Below, piece after piece: positions 33,788 through 45,614 of a stretch of 64,000 nucleotides of DNA. Location of the stretch: assembly GCF_949987535.1 (NCBI RefSeq), contig NC_080070.1, positions 14,761,770 through 14,825,769 on the forward strand, given 5' to 3'. Position 1 is the stretch's first letter. Every line of letters begins with the position of its first letter. Under the pieces are notes generated by a model. The model saw nothing but the letters and a program-made list of their open reading frames with translations. It was not told the origin of the DNA and did no database searches. A program made the position numbers and the translations under genes. The stretch comes from Balaenoptera acutorostrata. Taxonomy: Eukaryota > Chordata > Mammalia > Artiodactyla > Balaenopteridae.

Positions 33788-34141
33788 GGGGGCTTCCCTG
33801 GTGGCACAGTGGTTAAGAATCTGCCTGCCAATGCAGGGGACAAGGGTTTGAGTCCCGGGCTGGGAGGATCCCACATGCCGCGGAACAGCTGAGCCCGTGC
33901 GCTGCAACTGCTGAGCCTATTCTCTAGAGCCCACGAGCCACAACTGCTGAGCCTGTGTGCCACAACTACTGAAGCCCGCCTGCCTAGAGCCCGTGCTCCA
34001 CAACAAGAGAAGCCACCTCAATGAGAAGCCCGCACACCACAACGAAGAACAGCCCCTGCTCGCCGCAACTGGAGAAAGCCTGCGCGCAGCAACGAAGACC
34101 CAACACAGCCAAAAATAAATAAATAAACTTATTATTTTTTT
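33788..34141 (+). mobile_element. CHR-type SINE, long form, sense
   Basis: Head 'gggcttccctggtggcacag', body with three 'cacaactnctgagcc' repeats, 'caacaagagaagccacctca', 'aacgaagacccaacacagcc', then an A-rich tail. Flanked by a perfect 14-bp repeat, aaattgtcattgtg, at 33774-33787 and 34142-34155. Confidence 0.96.
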
Positions 34142-34155
34142 AAATTGTCATTGTG

Positions 34156-34865
34156 AAAATTTTATTTTTTATGTCAAATTGGGCCATTAAGTCCTGAGCC
34201 ATCAGAAAAGTGCTGGTGGCCGGGGATGCTAGTAAATCAGGTAATATGCAGACATCGTGCAACCACCGGTTTGCGATTTTTAGAATAGCTTCTCTTTGAT
34301 GGGAACTAATGCAAGTGTATTCCACAATTATGAACATGAACATCTATCATTGTTTACAGTAAGGATACTTAAGTTGGAAAATGACAACGGAAAGGATATG
34401 CAGTAGCTTCAGATAGCATCCTTTGGTTTTACTTCTACAACCAAAGTAGTCAGTTATCCCTGTAGGATACAAATCCTGCCGTACCAGTGGTGCTCCTTCT
34501 ACTGGCCATTCTCAAAATAAATGGAACCACGTGGGATCATTTTCAACATAAGAAATTCCCCAATACTTTGTCTTCCCCAAGACAAAGCCCTTTCTTGATG
34601 CATTCAACAAGAGCGGTCAGCCCATCACTTCGCCCAAGCAGCCGCTCATGATAAATTGGGGGACATTTTGATAAATTGTGTATTAAAGAGATGAGCTGAT
34701 TGAGGTTGGAGCCAAAGTAGAAAAGAGTCAAACAATGGCTTGTCCTCCAAGAGTCCCTCATTGTGTATCTTAAGCAGCGGCCATAGAGGAGTTGTCTTCT
34801 CTCTTGTGTGCTTCTGGGAACAGCCAGCTCCTAGGCCCATTCCTTATGTCTTCACAATCCCTATC
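34156..34865. other. Unassigned non-coding sequence
   Basis: No repeat or gene recognised between two CHR SINEs. Confidence 0.4.
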
Positions 34866-34879
34866 AAAGAATGTCTACT

Positions 34880-35227
34880 GGGACTTCCCTGGTGGTGCAG
34901 TGGTTAAGAATCCGCCTGCCAATGCAGGGGACATGGGTTCGAGTCCTGGTCCTGGAAGATCCCACATGCCCTGGAGCAACTAAGCCTGTGCGCCACAACT
35001 ACTGAGCCTGTGCTCTAGAGCCCGCAAGCCACAACTACTGAGCCTGCATGCCGCAACTACTGAAGCCCATGTGCACCTAGAGGCTGTGCTCTGCAACAAG
35101 AGAAGCCACCGCAATGAGAAGCCCCTGCACCACAGTGAAGAGTAGCCCCCGCTCACCGCAACTAGAGAAAGCCCACACAGCAACGAAGACCCGATGGGGC
35201 CAAAAATAAATAAATTTATTAAAAAAA
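34880..35227 (+). mobile_element. CHR-type SINE, long form, sense
   Basis: Head 'gggacttccctggtggtgca', body with repeated 'cacaactactgagcctg', tail of 'aaaataaataaattta' type. Flanked by a perfect 14-bp repeat, aaagaatgtctact, at 34866-34879 and 35228-35241. Confidence 0.96.
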
Positions 35228-35241
35228 AAAGAATGTCTACT

Positions 35242-35659
35242 TAGTGAGCTGCTTTTGGAAATTTCAGCAGCTATTGATATTTTTGAAATGGTGAAAGATT
35301 CTTTTGGCAAATATCAATTTTCCTGGGATAAAAATCACGGTGTTCCAGGAAGAAGTAAAGCCTGGGGGTGTGAGGTAACCCACCTGTTCCAACTTTGAAG
35401 AAGAGAAGCCCTTTGTCATGGTTACTCTACGCTTGGTGACATGCACGACCATTAAAGGCTTTGCCAGCAATTCCATAAAAGGTTGTGACCACATCAGAAA
35501 CTTTATTAGACAAGGGCTTAAATTTTGCCTCTTCAAAAGATTTTAAGACATGGGAGCTGAAGATGAGGTTTGCTAGCTTTCCAGAAAATGAATCTTGAAA
35601 TGCTTGACAGAAAATTGAGCAAAAAAATCTAGAAATATTAGGGACAAAGCCTACCCTCA
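35242..35659. other. Unassigned non-coding sequence
   Basis: No repeat or gene recognised. Confidence 0.4.
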
Positions 35660-36130
35660 TTTTATTATAATTGTAGTTTTTTCTGAGTATATTTTTTATA
35701 TATCTGAGATCCTATTCTCTATAATTTTTTTCTGTTTCTCTATATTTCCACTTTTTCCATTTACCATAAGGAAAAAAATCTCCATGTTATGAATCCTTTA
35801 TGAATATTATTTTTATGGCTGTATATTCCTCTTGTGGACATATCATAATTTACTAAACTATTTTTATTGTTACATATTTAGGGTGTTTTCAATTTTTTAG
35901 TTAATTTAAGTTATGCCACAACAATGAACATGTCTATGCGTCAAGCTTTTCTGGCACTTTACACATGAAGCTTATCCAGATCTGAAATCCCTGAGTCACT
36001 GGTTTTAAACACTGGCATGCAATGCCAAATGGCTTTCCAGAGAGTTTGTCCCAGTTAGTCTCAGTGTCAGTGTATCCATTTCACCAAACACTCTCATAAA
36101 GTTTTTCCAAATTTTGTAGACACATCAGTG
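35660..36130 (-). repeat. Old LINE-1 3' region, antisense
   Basis: 'tatttttatggctgtatatt', 'catatcataatttactaaac', 'atatttagggtgttttcaat' and 'aatggctttccagagagttt' follow the antisense ORF2 C-terminal layout. The copy is degraded. Confidence 0.75.
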
Positions 36131-37149
36131 TATCTCGATGTCTGCATTGTTTTTTCATTCCTAGAGAGAGAGAGAACATTTTTTGCCATCCCTTGTCCTC
36201 CAATTTAAAAAATATTTCCCAACTTTGAAATTACTCTTTCTTTTTCCCCTTTATTCCCACCACAGTTTATCTAGGTGGCAGGCAGAATTGTGCTATACCA
36301 ATTGGTTAAAGAACTAGTTGGGAAATGAGCAGTCATCAATAGGTGACTGGGAGTTGACTCCAAGCACACATTTGGGCAGGGAGAGGAGGATTAGCAGATG
36401 AATTCTGAACAGACTTTGTTTAGAAAATAACTAGCTACAGTCTTGTTAGTTGACTTAAGTTCTGTTTCCTTCTTCCTTGCCCCATTCTTCCCCTACAACA
36501 ACAATTAAAGAAACTATATAGAAATTGCTTCAGTCATGCCTCAAGACAGGAGTTCTTGGAAATAGAGGTTCCGTATGAGGTCTTCTCAGTTCCCCTTTTA
36601 GCACCTCATTTTTCTTTTCACATCCTCATCTTCATGTTCAGTGCCCTCTCTTGACCTTGCTCTCAGGGCTGGAAACCATCTAGTGTACATTCATTCATGT
36701 GTCAGTTAGTAGCAGTTAGGTTAGCTCCTAAGATATAACCTGCAAACCAGAATGTTCATTAACTAATTTATAAGGGTAGGTGTCCTTTTCCAGGAACAAG
36801 AAACTGATGTATCTACTCAGAGCACCTCCTTTTCAGGTACTTGAGAAGCCAAATCAATCATCAGAGGATGATGTGTTAAGCCAGGTTCTACAGTAAGAGG
36901 TGGCCTATCAGAACAGATAAGTCATTGGGACCCTGGGAAAAATAATCCTGCCCCACAGCTGAGCGCATCTCTATAAAGGGTTGGCAAAGAGACAGTGTGC
37001 TTGCTGCACCACCCCTCTCTGCCCACTGATTTATAATGCTGCCTCCATCATACACCTCCGTAAGATAGGTGCTTGAGTCTATTCTGATCCATTTGTCTGA
37101 CTTATGCCAATGCCTCACTATTATAACTCTATTACACCTTTTTATGTAG
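36131..37149. other. Unassigned non-coding sequence
   Basis: No confident repeat or gene. Short GA run at about 36163-36173. Confidence 0.4.
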
Positions 37150-37970
37150 AGAGTATATAGTATAGAGAAAGTATATCTTACTTTCTCATATTAATTTTAG
37201 AATTAGTTTGATGAAAAATCCTGTTGGAATTTTTATTGGAATTGCATTAAATTTATAAATTAGTACCAATGTTATTACAACACTGAGTCTTCTCATCTGT
37301 GTATATGTTATATCTCTCCATTGATTCATTCTCTGTCTTAGTAACATTCTGTAATTTTACGCACAGAGAGTATCTTTTTGCTGTTTACATATATTGGTTA
37401 TTTTTATTGCTTATGTGTAGGAACACCATTTGTTTTTTATGCCAATCTTGTAATCATGATCCTGCTAAACTTTCTTATTATTTCTTCTGGTTTACATGTG
37501 GATTCTCTTTGATATCTTATGCTGACAATTCTATTTTATGCAAATAATATCAGTTTGTTCTCTTTTTTTTCCTAATCCTTTTGTCTCACTTTTCATTTTC
37601 TTTTCTTATCACATTGGCTGTGACCTTTACTACAATGTTTAAAAGATACAGTAAGAGAGAACATCTTTTTCTTATTTCTGACTCTATGGGGATGTATCTA
37701 ATGTTTTAAAATTAAGTATAAGATTTTACTGTAGATTTTTAACAGATATCCTTTATTGGGTTAAGGACATTTCTTCCATTCCTAGTTTTCTTGGAAAAGT
37801 TTTCCTTGATTAGTCTTGCTATAGGTTTGTCTATTTAATCTTTTCAAAGCACCAACTTTTTACTTTTGTTGATCGTTTCTAGTTTTCTCTCTTTTTCTAT
37901 TGTCTAGTTCATTATTTTATGCTCATTTTTTATTATAATCTTCCTACTATTTTCTTTGGGTTTACTCTTT
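37150..37970 (-). repeat. Old LINE-1 ORF2 fragment, antisense (part 1)
   Basis: 'gttggaatttttattggaat' with 'tgcattaaatttataaatta', 'tgacctttactacaatgttt' and 'cttgctataggtttgtctat' are antisense RT-region landmarks. The frame is broken throughout. Confidence 0.85.
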
Positions 37971-37973
37971 TAT

Positions 37974-37998
37974 GTGTGTGTGTGTGTGTGTGTATGTG
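37974..37998. repeat. (TG)n microsatellite
   Basis: TG run of about 11 units between the LINE-1 fragment and the CHR SINE. Confidence 0.9.
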
Positions 37999-38019
37999 TT
38001 TTCTTTTAGCTTTTTTTAA

Positions 38020-38347
38020 AAAAAATAAATTTATTTATTTATTTTTGCTGGGCGCGGGCTTTCTCTAGTTGTGGTGAGCAGGGGCTACTCTTCATGGCGG
38101 TGTGTGGGCTTCTCATTACGGTGGTTTCTCTTGTTGTGGAGCATGGGCTCTAGGTGCACGGGCTCCAGTAGTTGTGGCACACGGGCTCAGTAGTTGTAGC
38201 TCGCAGGCTCTAGAGTGCAGGCTCAGTAGTTGTGGCGCACGGGCTTAGTTGCTCTGCAGCATGTAGGATCTTCCGGACCAGGGTTTGAACCCATGTTCCC
38301 TGCATTGGCAGGTGGATTCTTAACCACTGTGCCACCAGGGAAATCCC
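38020..38347 (-). mobile_element. CHR-type SINE, long form, antisense
   Basis: Starts with an antisense A-rich tail (aataaatttatttattta), has antisense body blocks 'ctctagttgtggtgagcagg' and 'ggctcagtagttgtagctcg', and ends 'gccaccagggaaatccc'. Inserted in the antisense LINE-1, which continues at 38350. A 'tttagctt' repeat flanks it. Confidence 0.94.
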
Positions 38348-38349
38348 TC

Positions 38350-38530
38350 CTTTAGCTTCTTAACATTTTGGCTCACTTATTTTCAATATTATTTTATTTT
38401 TAATAAATGCTTTTAAGGATATAAATCTCCCTCTTATTACTTCTTTAGCTGCATCCCACACATTTTGAAATGTAGTACTTTCATTGTCTGATAGTTGCAT
38501 TCTAATAGGACACTTCTGAATATAAAATGT
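38350..38530 (-). repeat. Old LINE-1 ORF2 fragment, antisense (part 2)
   Basis: 'ggatataaatctccctctta', 'agctgcatcccacacatttt' and 'tagtactttcattgtctgat' continue the antisense ORF2 from 37970. Confidence 0.85.
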
Positions 38531-38879
38531 GCTGTAAGATGCACACAAACAAAACTCAGTGGGACGGATATTTTGGAGTTGAAAGACTTTCCCATTGCTT
38601 TTGAATCCTGTCCATCTCTATCCATGAAATTAAGTAACAGTCATTTATAGTTTGTTCCCAAAGACCCAGAAAAGGAGACTTCTTATAATCTTCACTCCTC
38701 TGGGGAAGAAAAGGAGGACTACTGAACAAATACATAATTATCTGACTGATATGCAGTTCTTTCCCCAGGAAGAACCACAAAAACAGTCATTGTAGTTAGT
38801 AGTCTGACAACAGCTTTGTCACAGCACAAGAAAAATACATTTATATAGACAAAGAGAGGTATATGATTATTATTATTAT
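38531..38879. other. Unassigned non-coding sequence
   Basis: No repeat or gene recognised. Confidence 0.4.
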
Positions 38880-39120
38880 TTATAATAATTTTTAATCTTT
38901 CTTATGTACCAGGGACGGTGCCAAGAACTTTTTATGCATTGTCTTGTATGAGCCTGCCAACAATTATATAGAGGTAGAAATAAATATTCTTCTCATATTA
39001 CTGATTAGGAAATTAATACTTAAGGAAATTAATTAGTGTGCCCAAGGTGGCAGTGCTGCTAAGTGATTGAGTCAGAGTTGTCACATTTCAAACATGTGCT
39101 GTGTGAACTCCACTAACCTG
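38880..39120 (-). repeat. MIR SINE, antisense
   Basis: 'cttatgtaccagggacggtg', 'ctgattaggaaattaatact', 'agtgtgcccaaggtggcagt' and 'gtgctgtgtgaactccacta' appear in antisense MIR order. Confidence 0.75.
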
Positions 39121-39539
39121 TTTCTTCCTGTCCTCTAAGCTAAGATGTTGTTGATAAACCACTGCATGAGAACATGGCAGAGAATATACTGAGAACAAAG
39201 GCAGGTTTCTTAGAAACCAAAGGTATAATAATAACAGATACTAATTAACTGGTGACCATGATGAGAGAGAAAGAGAGTCTTTGTCTTTCTAAAGCCAATG
39301 GCTTCACTTCTGCTTTTACTCAGAATTCTCAACTGTTTCTTCTTTCTGTTGCAGCAATTTCTCCCTCTCTACTGGATCACTGCTATCAGCATACAAACAT
39401 ATTCTAGTGTCTTCCATCTTAAAGGAAAAAAGCAAACTACTTTGATTCCAGCCACTGCCTTAGTTTTCTTTTTTCTTCCCAGTAAAATCCCTTAAAAGCA
39501 TTATCTAGACATGTTCTCTTCCCTTCTACAGCCATAGTC
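39121..39539. other. Unassigned non-coding sequence
   Basis: Nothing confident. The upstream end of the following L2 may start somewhere in here. Confidence 0.35.
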
Positions 39540-40072
39540 TCTTCATCTTCCCAGGTAAGCTTCTGCACCTACCACTTCACCAGAACTGCCCTTGTCAAAG
39601 TCAGCCATGGTTTTGATCTTGTCAATCCAGTAATTTCTTGCCAGTTTTTTTTTTTTTCTTTTTTACTAGCCTCTCAGCAGCATTTCGACACAGATGAACA
39701 TTTCCTTCTTCCTGAAACATTCTCTTTTCTTGGTTTCATGACATCACTCCTCAGGGGCTGATCTGCAGAGTCAGGGGCTGATTCTCAGAGTCTTTTCTGG
39801 CTCCTTTCCTTCTATTAGTCCCATCACTTTCAACACCATCTATATGTCAGTCACTTCCACATTTCTATCTCTAGCTCCATTCTCTCCACTGAGCTCGTCT
39901 TTATGCAGACACCACCTCGGCTGCACCCTTTTGATGTGTATTAGGCATTTTAAACTTAACATACCTAAATCTGAACCCAATTTTCCCCCTAAAGCTCCTT
40001 CTCCTCTTTCATCTCTGCATCACTGTTACAACCACAACCCACCAATTGCTCAAGCCAGAAACCTTTGAGACA
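39540..40072 (+). repeat. L2 LINE RT-region fragment, sense (part 1)
   Basis: 'tctttatgcagacaccac', 'aggcattttaaacttaacat', 'acctaaatctgaacccaatt' and 'caattgctcaagccagaaac' are L2 ORF2 landmarks in order. A 20-bp tandem repeat lies at 39751-39790. Interrupted at 40073 by an LTR and resumed at 40479. Confidence 0.82.
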
Positions 40073-40478
40073 TGGTAGAGTGTGTAATTATTTAAAATAT
40101 GACAATCCCTCCCAGTTGGAGGATTATACATCTCTACCCCGTTTACATAAGGCTGATCACGTGACTTTCTTTGGCCAACTGAGCATGAAAAGACACCATG
40201 TGTGCTATGTCCAAGCAGAAGCTTTGAGAGCAACACATGATGAGCCATTTGTCCTTTTCCCTCTGCCATGAGGCCAGTAGTCTCCCAGATGAGAGCTGTT
40301 CCCGAAGCCTGGGTTCTGCAATGAAGATGAGGAGGAGCAAAGAAGGAAGTGGTCCATGATAGACATTTAGCATGACCAAGAAATAAATATTTGTTGATGT
40401 AAATCACTGAGATTTGTTGAGGGCATGAAGGGAGTCAGTTATTATCCAGGCAGAACTTACTTGAAGCTGACTGATATT
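40073..40478 (+). repeat. MLT1-type solo LTR inside L2, sense
   Basis: Begins tggtagagtgtgtaatt, has 'ctgatcacgtgactttcttt', 'ttttccctctgccatgagg' and 'tgatgtaaatcactgagatt', and ends in 'gctgactgatatt'. A perfect 5-bp duplication, AGACA (40068-40072, 40479-40483), matches the ERVL-MaLR target-site length. L2 sequence reads through cleanly when it is removed. Confidence 0.85.
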
Positions 40479-40640
40479 AGACATGCTTAATTCTTCTCTT
40501 TTATTTTTCATACTTTACGTACGATCTATCAGCAAATACTTTTAGCTCCATCTTCAAATTAGCTCCGTCTCCATATCTACCCACTTCTCTCCATCTCTTC
40601 TACTTCTATCCTGGTACAAGCCCATACAGAGGGTTATTTT
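40479..40640 (+). repeat. L2 LINE fragment, sense (part 2)
   Basis: 'tacgatctatcagcaaatac' and 'ctacccacttctctccatct' continue the L2 order from 40072. Confidence 0.8.
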
Positions 40641-40659
40641 CTAGTATCTTGCATATGCA

Positions 40660-41110
40660 TTTATCCACTGATCCATCAAATTTGCTTCTGGGAATTTGTT
40701 CTACACATATACGTGAACATAAATATGTACAGGGGTATTTATTTTAGCGTGTTTATAACAGCAAAAGATTGGAAACAACCTACATACCCATCTGTTTGGG
40801 ACTGTTTAAATAAATTATGATGCATCCATTCAATAGTATACTATGCAATGAAGGTGGAAAGCCATCAAGATACAATATTACATGAAAATAGTAAGATGCA
40901 GAAAATTGAGTTTAGTATGTTTCCATTTATTTAAAAAAATGGGGAGAGAAAAATAACATTATTTGTATAAGCTTGTACGTTTATTAAAAATATCTCTACA
41001 AGTCAAAATAAGAAGTTAATTGGAGAGGTTGCCAATTGTACAGATGGAACTGTGGGGATGAGGAAGGGGCAGGAAGGAGATGTTTAGTTTGATGTTTTAG
41101 TACAGAAATG
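40660..41110 (+). repeat. Old LINE-1 ORF2 end and 3' UTR, sense
   Basis: 'cttctgggaatttgttctac', 'ttggaaacaacctacatacc', 'ttatgatgcatccattcaat' and a 3' UTR-like tail. Frame lost. Confidence 0.8.
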
Positions 41111-41114
41111 CAAA

Positions 41115-41450
41115 AGTAGGCAAAATAGTAAAATGAATTCCCAGGTACCTACCAGTCTCTTTAACAATTATCAACTTGTGACCAATCTCATCTCAGCTTT
41201 ACTCCCCCACCACCTCATGCCCAGATTTTTTTGAAGCAAATCCATGACATCAAACCATTCCAACTGTAAATATTTCCATACCCTTTACTAAAATATAAGG
41301 ACTATTTCAAAAAATAACCACAGTATCATTATCACAATTCAAAATAAAAATAGTTCCTTAGTAACCTCAAATATCTAGTCAGTGTTTAAATTTCCCCAAT
41401 TGTCTCACAACTTTTCTTTACAGTATGTATGTTGAGTGAGGATCTAAATA
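41115..41450. repeat. Probable old LINE-1 3' UTR-type repeat
   Basis: 'aggtacctaccagtctcttt', 'aacaattatcaacttgtgac', 'tttgaagcaaatccatgaca' and 'aatttccccaattgtctcac' belong to a common old mammalian repeat, probably LINE-1 derived. Orientation not asserted. Confidence 0.55.
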
Positions 41451-41654
41451 AGGGCCACATGTTCGTAATTGGGTCAGACGCCTCTGAAGTATTTTTAAGT
41501 CTCTAAATTCTCCTTCCAATCCCACCCCACCCCCATTTTTCCCTATGCATTTTTACACAACAAAACCAGGTGGTGTCTCGTAGGGTTTCCCACAGTCTGA
41601 ATTCTGCTGGTTGCTTCCCATGATGTAGATTAACCCGTTCTTCAGTCCTAGTAG

Positions 41655-41863
41655 CTGAATCTAAACCATTGGTTCCCGAATTTGTCTGAACCTGGAGGAG
41701 CTTCAAAAACTTCTGATGCCTGTGTCCCATCCACACCACGCCCCCCTCACGCCCCACCCCCAGGTGGTGACTTAACTGCCTAAGGTGTGACTTGGGCTTT
41801 GGCATCCTAAAAAGATCCTCAGGTGTTTCCAATGTTCAGCCAAGTTTGAAAACCACTGATCCA
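41655..41863. repeat. Probable hAT-type non-autonomous DNA transposon
   Basis: It starts 'cattggttcccgaat' and ends 'gtttgaaaaccactg', forming imperfect inverted termini. The 'ccaggtggtgactt' and 'atcctcaggtgtttcc' interior fits the MER-type MITE group. Confidence 0.6.
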
Positions 41864-42651
41864 GAGGCTTTTTCTGCAAGACTTCTCCACAGGAGGTTCA
41901 CAATCTACTTGTCTCTTTTATTATGAACTTAGCAGCTGTGAGGATTACCACCTAAATCTATTCATTCACCAGGGGCTGCAAAGTGGTGATAGTTCTTCAT
42001 TTATTAGTTAGAATAATTCTGAATTTACCCTCCTCTGCTAAGGACAGTTCACATAAGAAAAGTAGGATCAATGCTTGATTCTTTCCTTTTATTGTTAGTT
42101 TTCAAAATAATGAGTTGATTCCATAACATCTTACATTGGGTACACATGCTATTTTTGTATCATTATGAACTCATGAATTTAAATATACTTGATGTGTTTT
42201 GATCCATTGCAATGGTTATATTTTTCATCAGACTTTGGATAGTGGGAGCTCGTGTAAGTTTGCTCCCGAGTACTTTTTGGGAGAACAGCTTCCCCACTCT
42301 CTGAAATGACAAGTTGTTCCAGGTACATCTTGTACGTTTCTTGCCCCAGACCTGAATCAGCCATTATCCCGAGAAACTCTGTTTCCTTTTAGTGGAAAAT
42401 GATATCTAGGGACCATAACAGGAAGAAGATTTTCCACTGTATTTCTTGGTGATACTTCATGATATCATGTTTGAGATTTCAGCCATGTGGATGCCTATTC
42501 AAAACCTTTAATAGATTTTGAAACTTGTGAATTGAATCCTTTGTAATTAGAATTATTTTAAATGTATTAGTGGTACATTACATAAAAGATCAACATGGTG
42601 AATCCTATCAGAAAGTTAAGGAATTGTTTCAGTAAATTAATCTTTCCCAAC
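41864..42651. other. Unassigned non-coding sequence
   Basis: No confident repeat or gene. Confidence 0.4.
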
Positions 42652-43084
42652 TGCATTCGTTTCCTATTGTTGCTCTAACAAATAACCCCACACTTGGTGG
42701 TTTAAAATAACACAATGTATCATCTTACAGTTCTGGGGGCCAAAAGTCCGAAATCAGTCTCACTAGTCTGAAGTGGAGGTGTCAGCAGGGCTGGGTCTTT
42801 CTGGAGGCTCCAGGAGAGAATCCATTTTTTGCATTCTTAGCTTATGGCCACATTACTCCAATCTCAGCCTCCAGGGATCACATCAACTCCTCTGACTCTG
42901 ACTCCTACTGTCTCCCTCTTCTAAGGACACTTGTGATTACACTTAGGGTCCACCCAGGTAATTCAGGCTACTCTCTCGATCTCAAGACCCTTAACCACAT
43001 CTTCAGAGTCCCTTTTGCCATATAAAGTGGCATTCACAGGTCCTGAAGATTACGATGTTTGGAGGCCATTATTCAGCTACCGCA
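42652..43084 (-). repeat. MLT1/MaLR-type solo LTR, antisense
   Basis: Starts tgcattcgtttcctattgtt, passes 'ggtggtttaaaataacacaa', 'cttacagttctgggggccaa' and 'ttctaaggacacttgtgatt', and ends 'cagctaccgca'. Flanks ccaac (42647-42651) and ccagc (43085-43089) look like a 5-bp duplication with one substitution. Confidence 0.85.
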
Positions 43085-43089
43085 CCAGC

Positions 43090-44072
43090 TTGTACTGTAT
43101 ATAGATGCTGACTGTATTTTGGAGTGTGCTTGAAAAGAAGTGTCCGGGGTGGAGACCATGAGGTTATCAGGGCTTCCTGTTTAGAGAGAACTGATGACCC
43201 AGCTGCTGAGGGGTGGGGAGCAGGCTCACCCAGAGCTCGCAAGGCACTCAGCCTCTGCCTCAGGCACCACCGAACCAGGCTTTGGGGGCCCTACCACCTA
43301 AACAGCAGACAGATAAGTATTTTACAGAAAAGCCTACACTTTAAAAACAATAATGTCACGCCATTGTTGGTTAGTATAGTGCATAGAGTTAACTAACTTT
43401 TCCATTTTTATCCCAACTTTTCAGTCAGTTGAGTCAATAAATCTCAATTGGTGTTAAGAGGTTAATCTTCTAAATTCAGTCATTTGTACATCTTTACAAT
43501 TTTTGCCATATCTGCAAATCACCTAGGCTAGCACTTGCTTCCCACTTTCCTTTAAATAAACTTAAATAAAAGGAAACTTTATGTCATGACCATAAATGAA
43601 AACCATTACCAATTCCATAAAGAAAAACTAACAGTAAAAATAAACACTTCGCAATGGGAAATTTTAAAGCCCGGGAAATCCCTAGAATAATCTCACTGGC
43701 CACGCACGGATGGTCCAGAAGGGCACTTCCAGGAAGACGGGGCTCTCGAGGCTGGTCCAAATAGGCCACATTTTAAAATGTGCTCTGTCTAGGTTGCCCT
43801 GGCTCAGCTCATAGTCTAACACCACGGCCAGAGAATGATGAAGGAAGCTCAGTCCTTTTTCAGAGTACACGTGGAGAATTAGTTCTAATGAACCTTGTTG
43901 TCCTGTATTTCATTTCTCAGAACCTAAGAGGGCTGGTCTGCATTTGACATTGGATTTATTACAAACTACGATAGCAGTTTACCCTCACGAAGGGGAATAG
44001 TCCTGGGAATGACATCCTTCATCACTGTTAGGGCTAATGGTAACCAACATGTTACAAGTGACACGTTACAAG
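43090..44072. other. Unassigned non-coding sequence
   Basis: No confident repeat or gene. Short frames only. Confidence 0.4.
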
Positions 44073-44085
44073 AATCATCAGGTGG

Positions 44086-44382
44086 GGCTTTCTTGGTGGC
44101 GCAGTGGTTGAGAATCTGCCTGCCAATGCAGGGGACACGGGTTCGAGCCCTGGTCTGGGAAGATCCCACATGCCACAGAGCATCTGGGCCCGTGAGCCAC
44201 AACTACTGAGCCTGCGCGTCTGGAGCCTGTGCTCCGCAACAAGAGAGGCCGCGACAGTGAGAGGCCCGCGCACTGCGATGAAGAGTGGCCCCCGCTTGCC
44301 ACAACTAGAGAAAGTCCTCGCACAGAAACGAAGATCCAACACAGCCATAAATAAATAAATTAAGTAATTATTTTAAAAAAAA
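44086..44382 (+). mobile_element. CHR-type SINE, long form, sense
   Basis: Head 'ggctttcttggtggcgcagt', then 'gggttcgagccctggtctgg', 'caacaagagaggccgcgaca', and an A-rich tail. It appears to lack one of the 'cacaactactgagcc' blocks present in the copies at 33.8 and 34.9 kb. Perfect 13-bp duplication aatcatcaggtgg at 44073-44085 and 44383-44395. Confidence 0.96.
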
Positions 44383-44395
44383 AATCATCAGGTGG

Positions 44396-45026
44396 TCATG
44401 AGAGTCTCCTACAAGCCAGCCATGTGCTGGGCGCCAGGGAAGCTGCAGGAACATGGCACTTACAGCCTAGTAGACCCGACACACATTCAATGGCTAATGC
44501 CAAGCAGTCAATTAAGCATTTACATTATGATCCTTGCAGCAAAGAAGCATCATGTGTCAGAGGATGTTCCAGCTGAAATGTGTTTTGATCACTTAAGAGC
44601 ACTTCTTCTGTCCAACTGTTGGATGGTACATATCTGTTGAACTGGAAAAAAATGGCAAATGGTCCTCATGCTTATTATTTTCCCCCAAGGCTAGTTTTCA
44701 AAAAACAGGGCCCTCCAAAGCAAGCCAATTTCCAAAAGTCCATTAAACTGAGGACAGAGGTGTGAAAGCTGGCACAGTAAAGAAGAACTGTGTCACCCAT
44801 AGCCGGTGAAGGTGCTGGAAGAGGCTGCTGCTTTGGGGGGGGGGTGTCCCGGGAGGCCCCTGAGAAGAGCAAGCTCTGGGGGTTCCTGTGGAGGAAGCAC
44901 TGGGCACCTGCCTTAACACTGAGTGAGCTCTGCTTTCTAAGGTGTGCCTTCCGGAGCCCAGCCCGACCCAAGAAGACCAGCTGACACCTTCTAGGACCGA
45001 AGGCAGCAAGTGGTGCAGGAGACGCA
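44396..45026. other. Unassigned, GC-rich in part
   Basis: 44740-45000 is purine-rich and GC-rich with a G-run at about 44836. The overlapping minus-strand frames of 109 and 124 codons show no domain I recognise. Confidence 0.35.
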
Positions 45027-45145
45027 AGAGGGAGGGGATATGGGGACATGTGTATACGTATAGCTGATTCACTTTTTTATACAGCAGAAACTATAACAAC
45101 CATTGTAAAGCAACTATACTTCAGTAAAGATATAAAAAAAAAAAG
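45027..45145 (+). repeat. LINE-1 3'-end fragment, sense
   Basis: 'gtgtatacgtatagctgatt', 'acagcagaaactataacaac', 'cattgtaaagcaactatact' and an A-run end. Severely 5'-truncated copy of the L1 3' terminus. Confidence 0.85.
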
Positions 45146-45358
45146 GGCGGGGACTTCAGCCCCGCCTCTGCCTTAGTTCCCCATTTCTCTGCCACTTGTC
45201 ACGGAAGGGTTCTGGAAGCCGCCTTGCCCTTTCGTGCCAGTGAGAATTAAAGGAGAAGAATGATGGAGATAGCACAGAAAGTAGTTTCACAATACAAATA
45301 CCCACGCGACTCATCTTTCTGTTTTAAAAATAGAGCAGTTGAATTATGTGACAAGGCC

Positions 45359-45425
45359 AGGTGTCTGATTAGGTGTCTGATATTTATGAATATAAATTCA
45401 TAGTTAGGTGTCTGATATTTATGAA
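45359..45425. repeat. Short local tandem duplication
   Basis: aggtgtctgat occurs at 45359, 45371 and 45406. The last two are embedded in a longer identical block of 22 bp (ttaggtgtctgatatttatg and onward). Confidence 0.85.
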
Positions 45426-45614
45426 ACACTTCTGGATTTTTTTTTTAAGTATTGGTTATTTGACTGAATTTAACTAGACTGAGTTCCCCTTTCCCCCCAC
45501 CAGAAAAACCAATGACATATATAAATGCAGCAAAAAATCTTCCTCAAAACCTCTCTTCTAGGTGGGGAGAGGAAAAAAAAGTCATGGCTTAGTGCATTAA
45601 AAAATATATTTATA

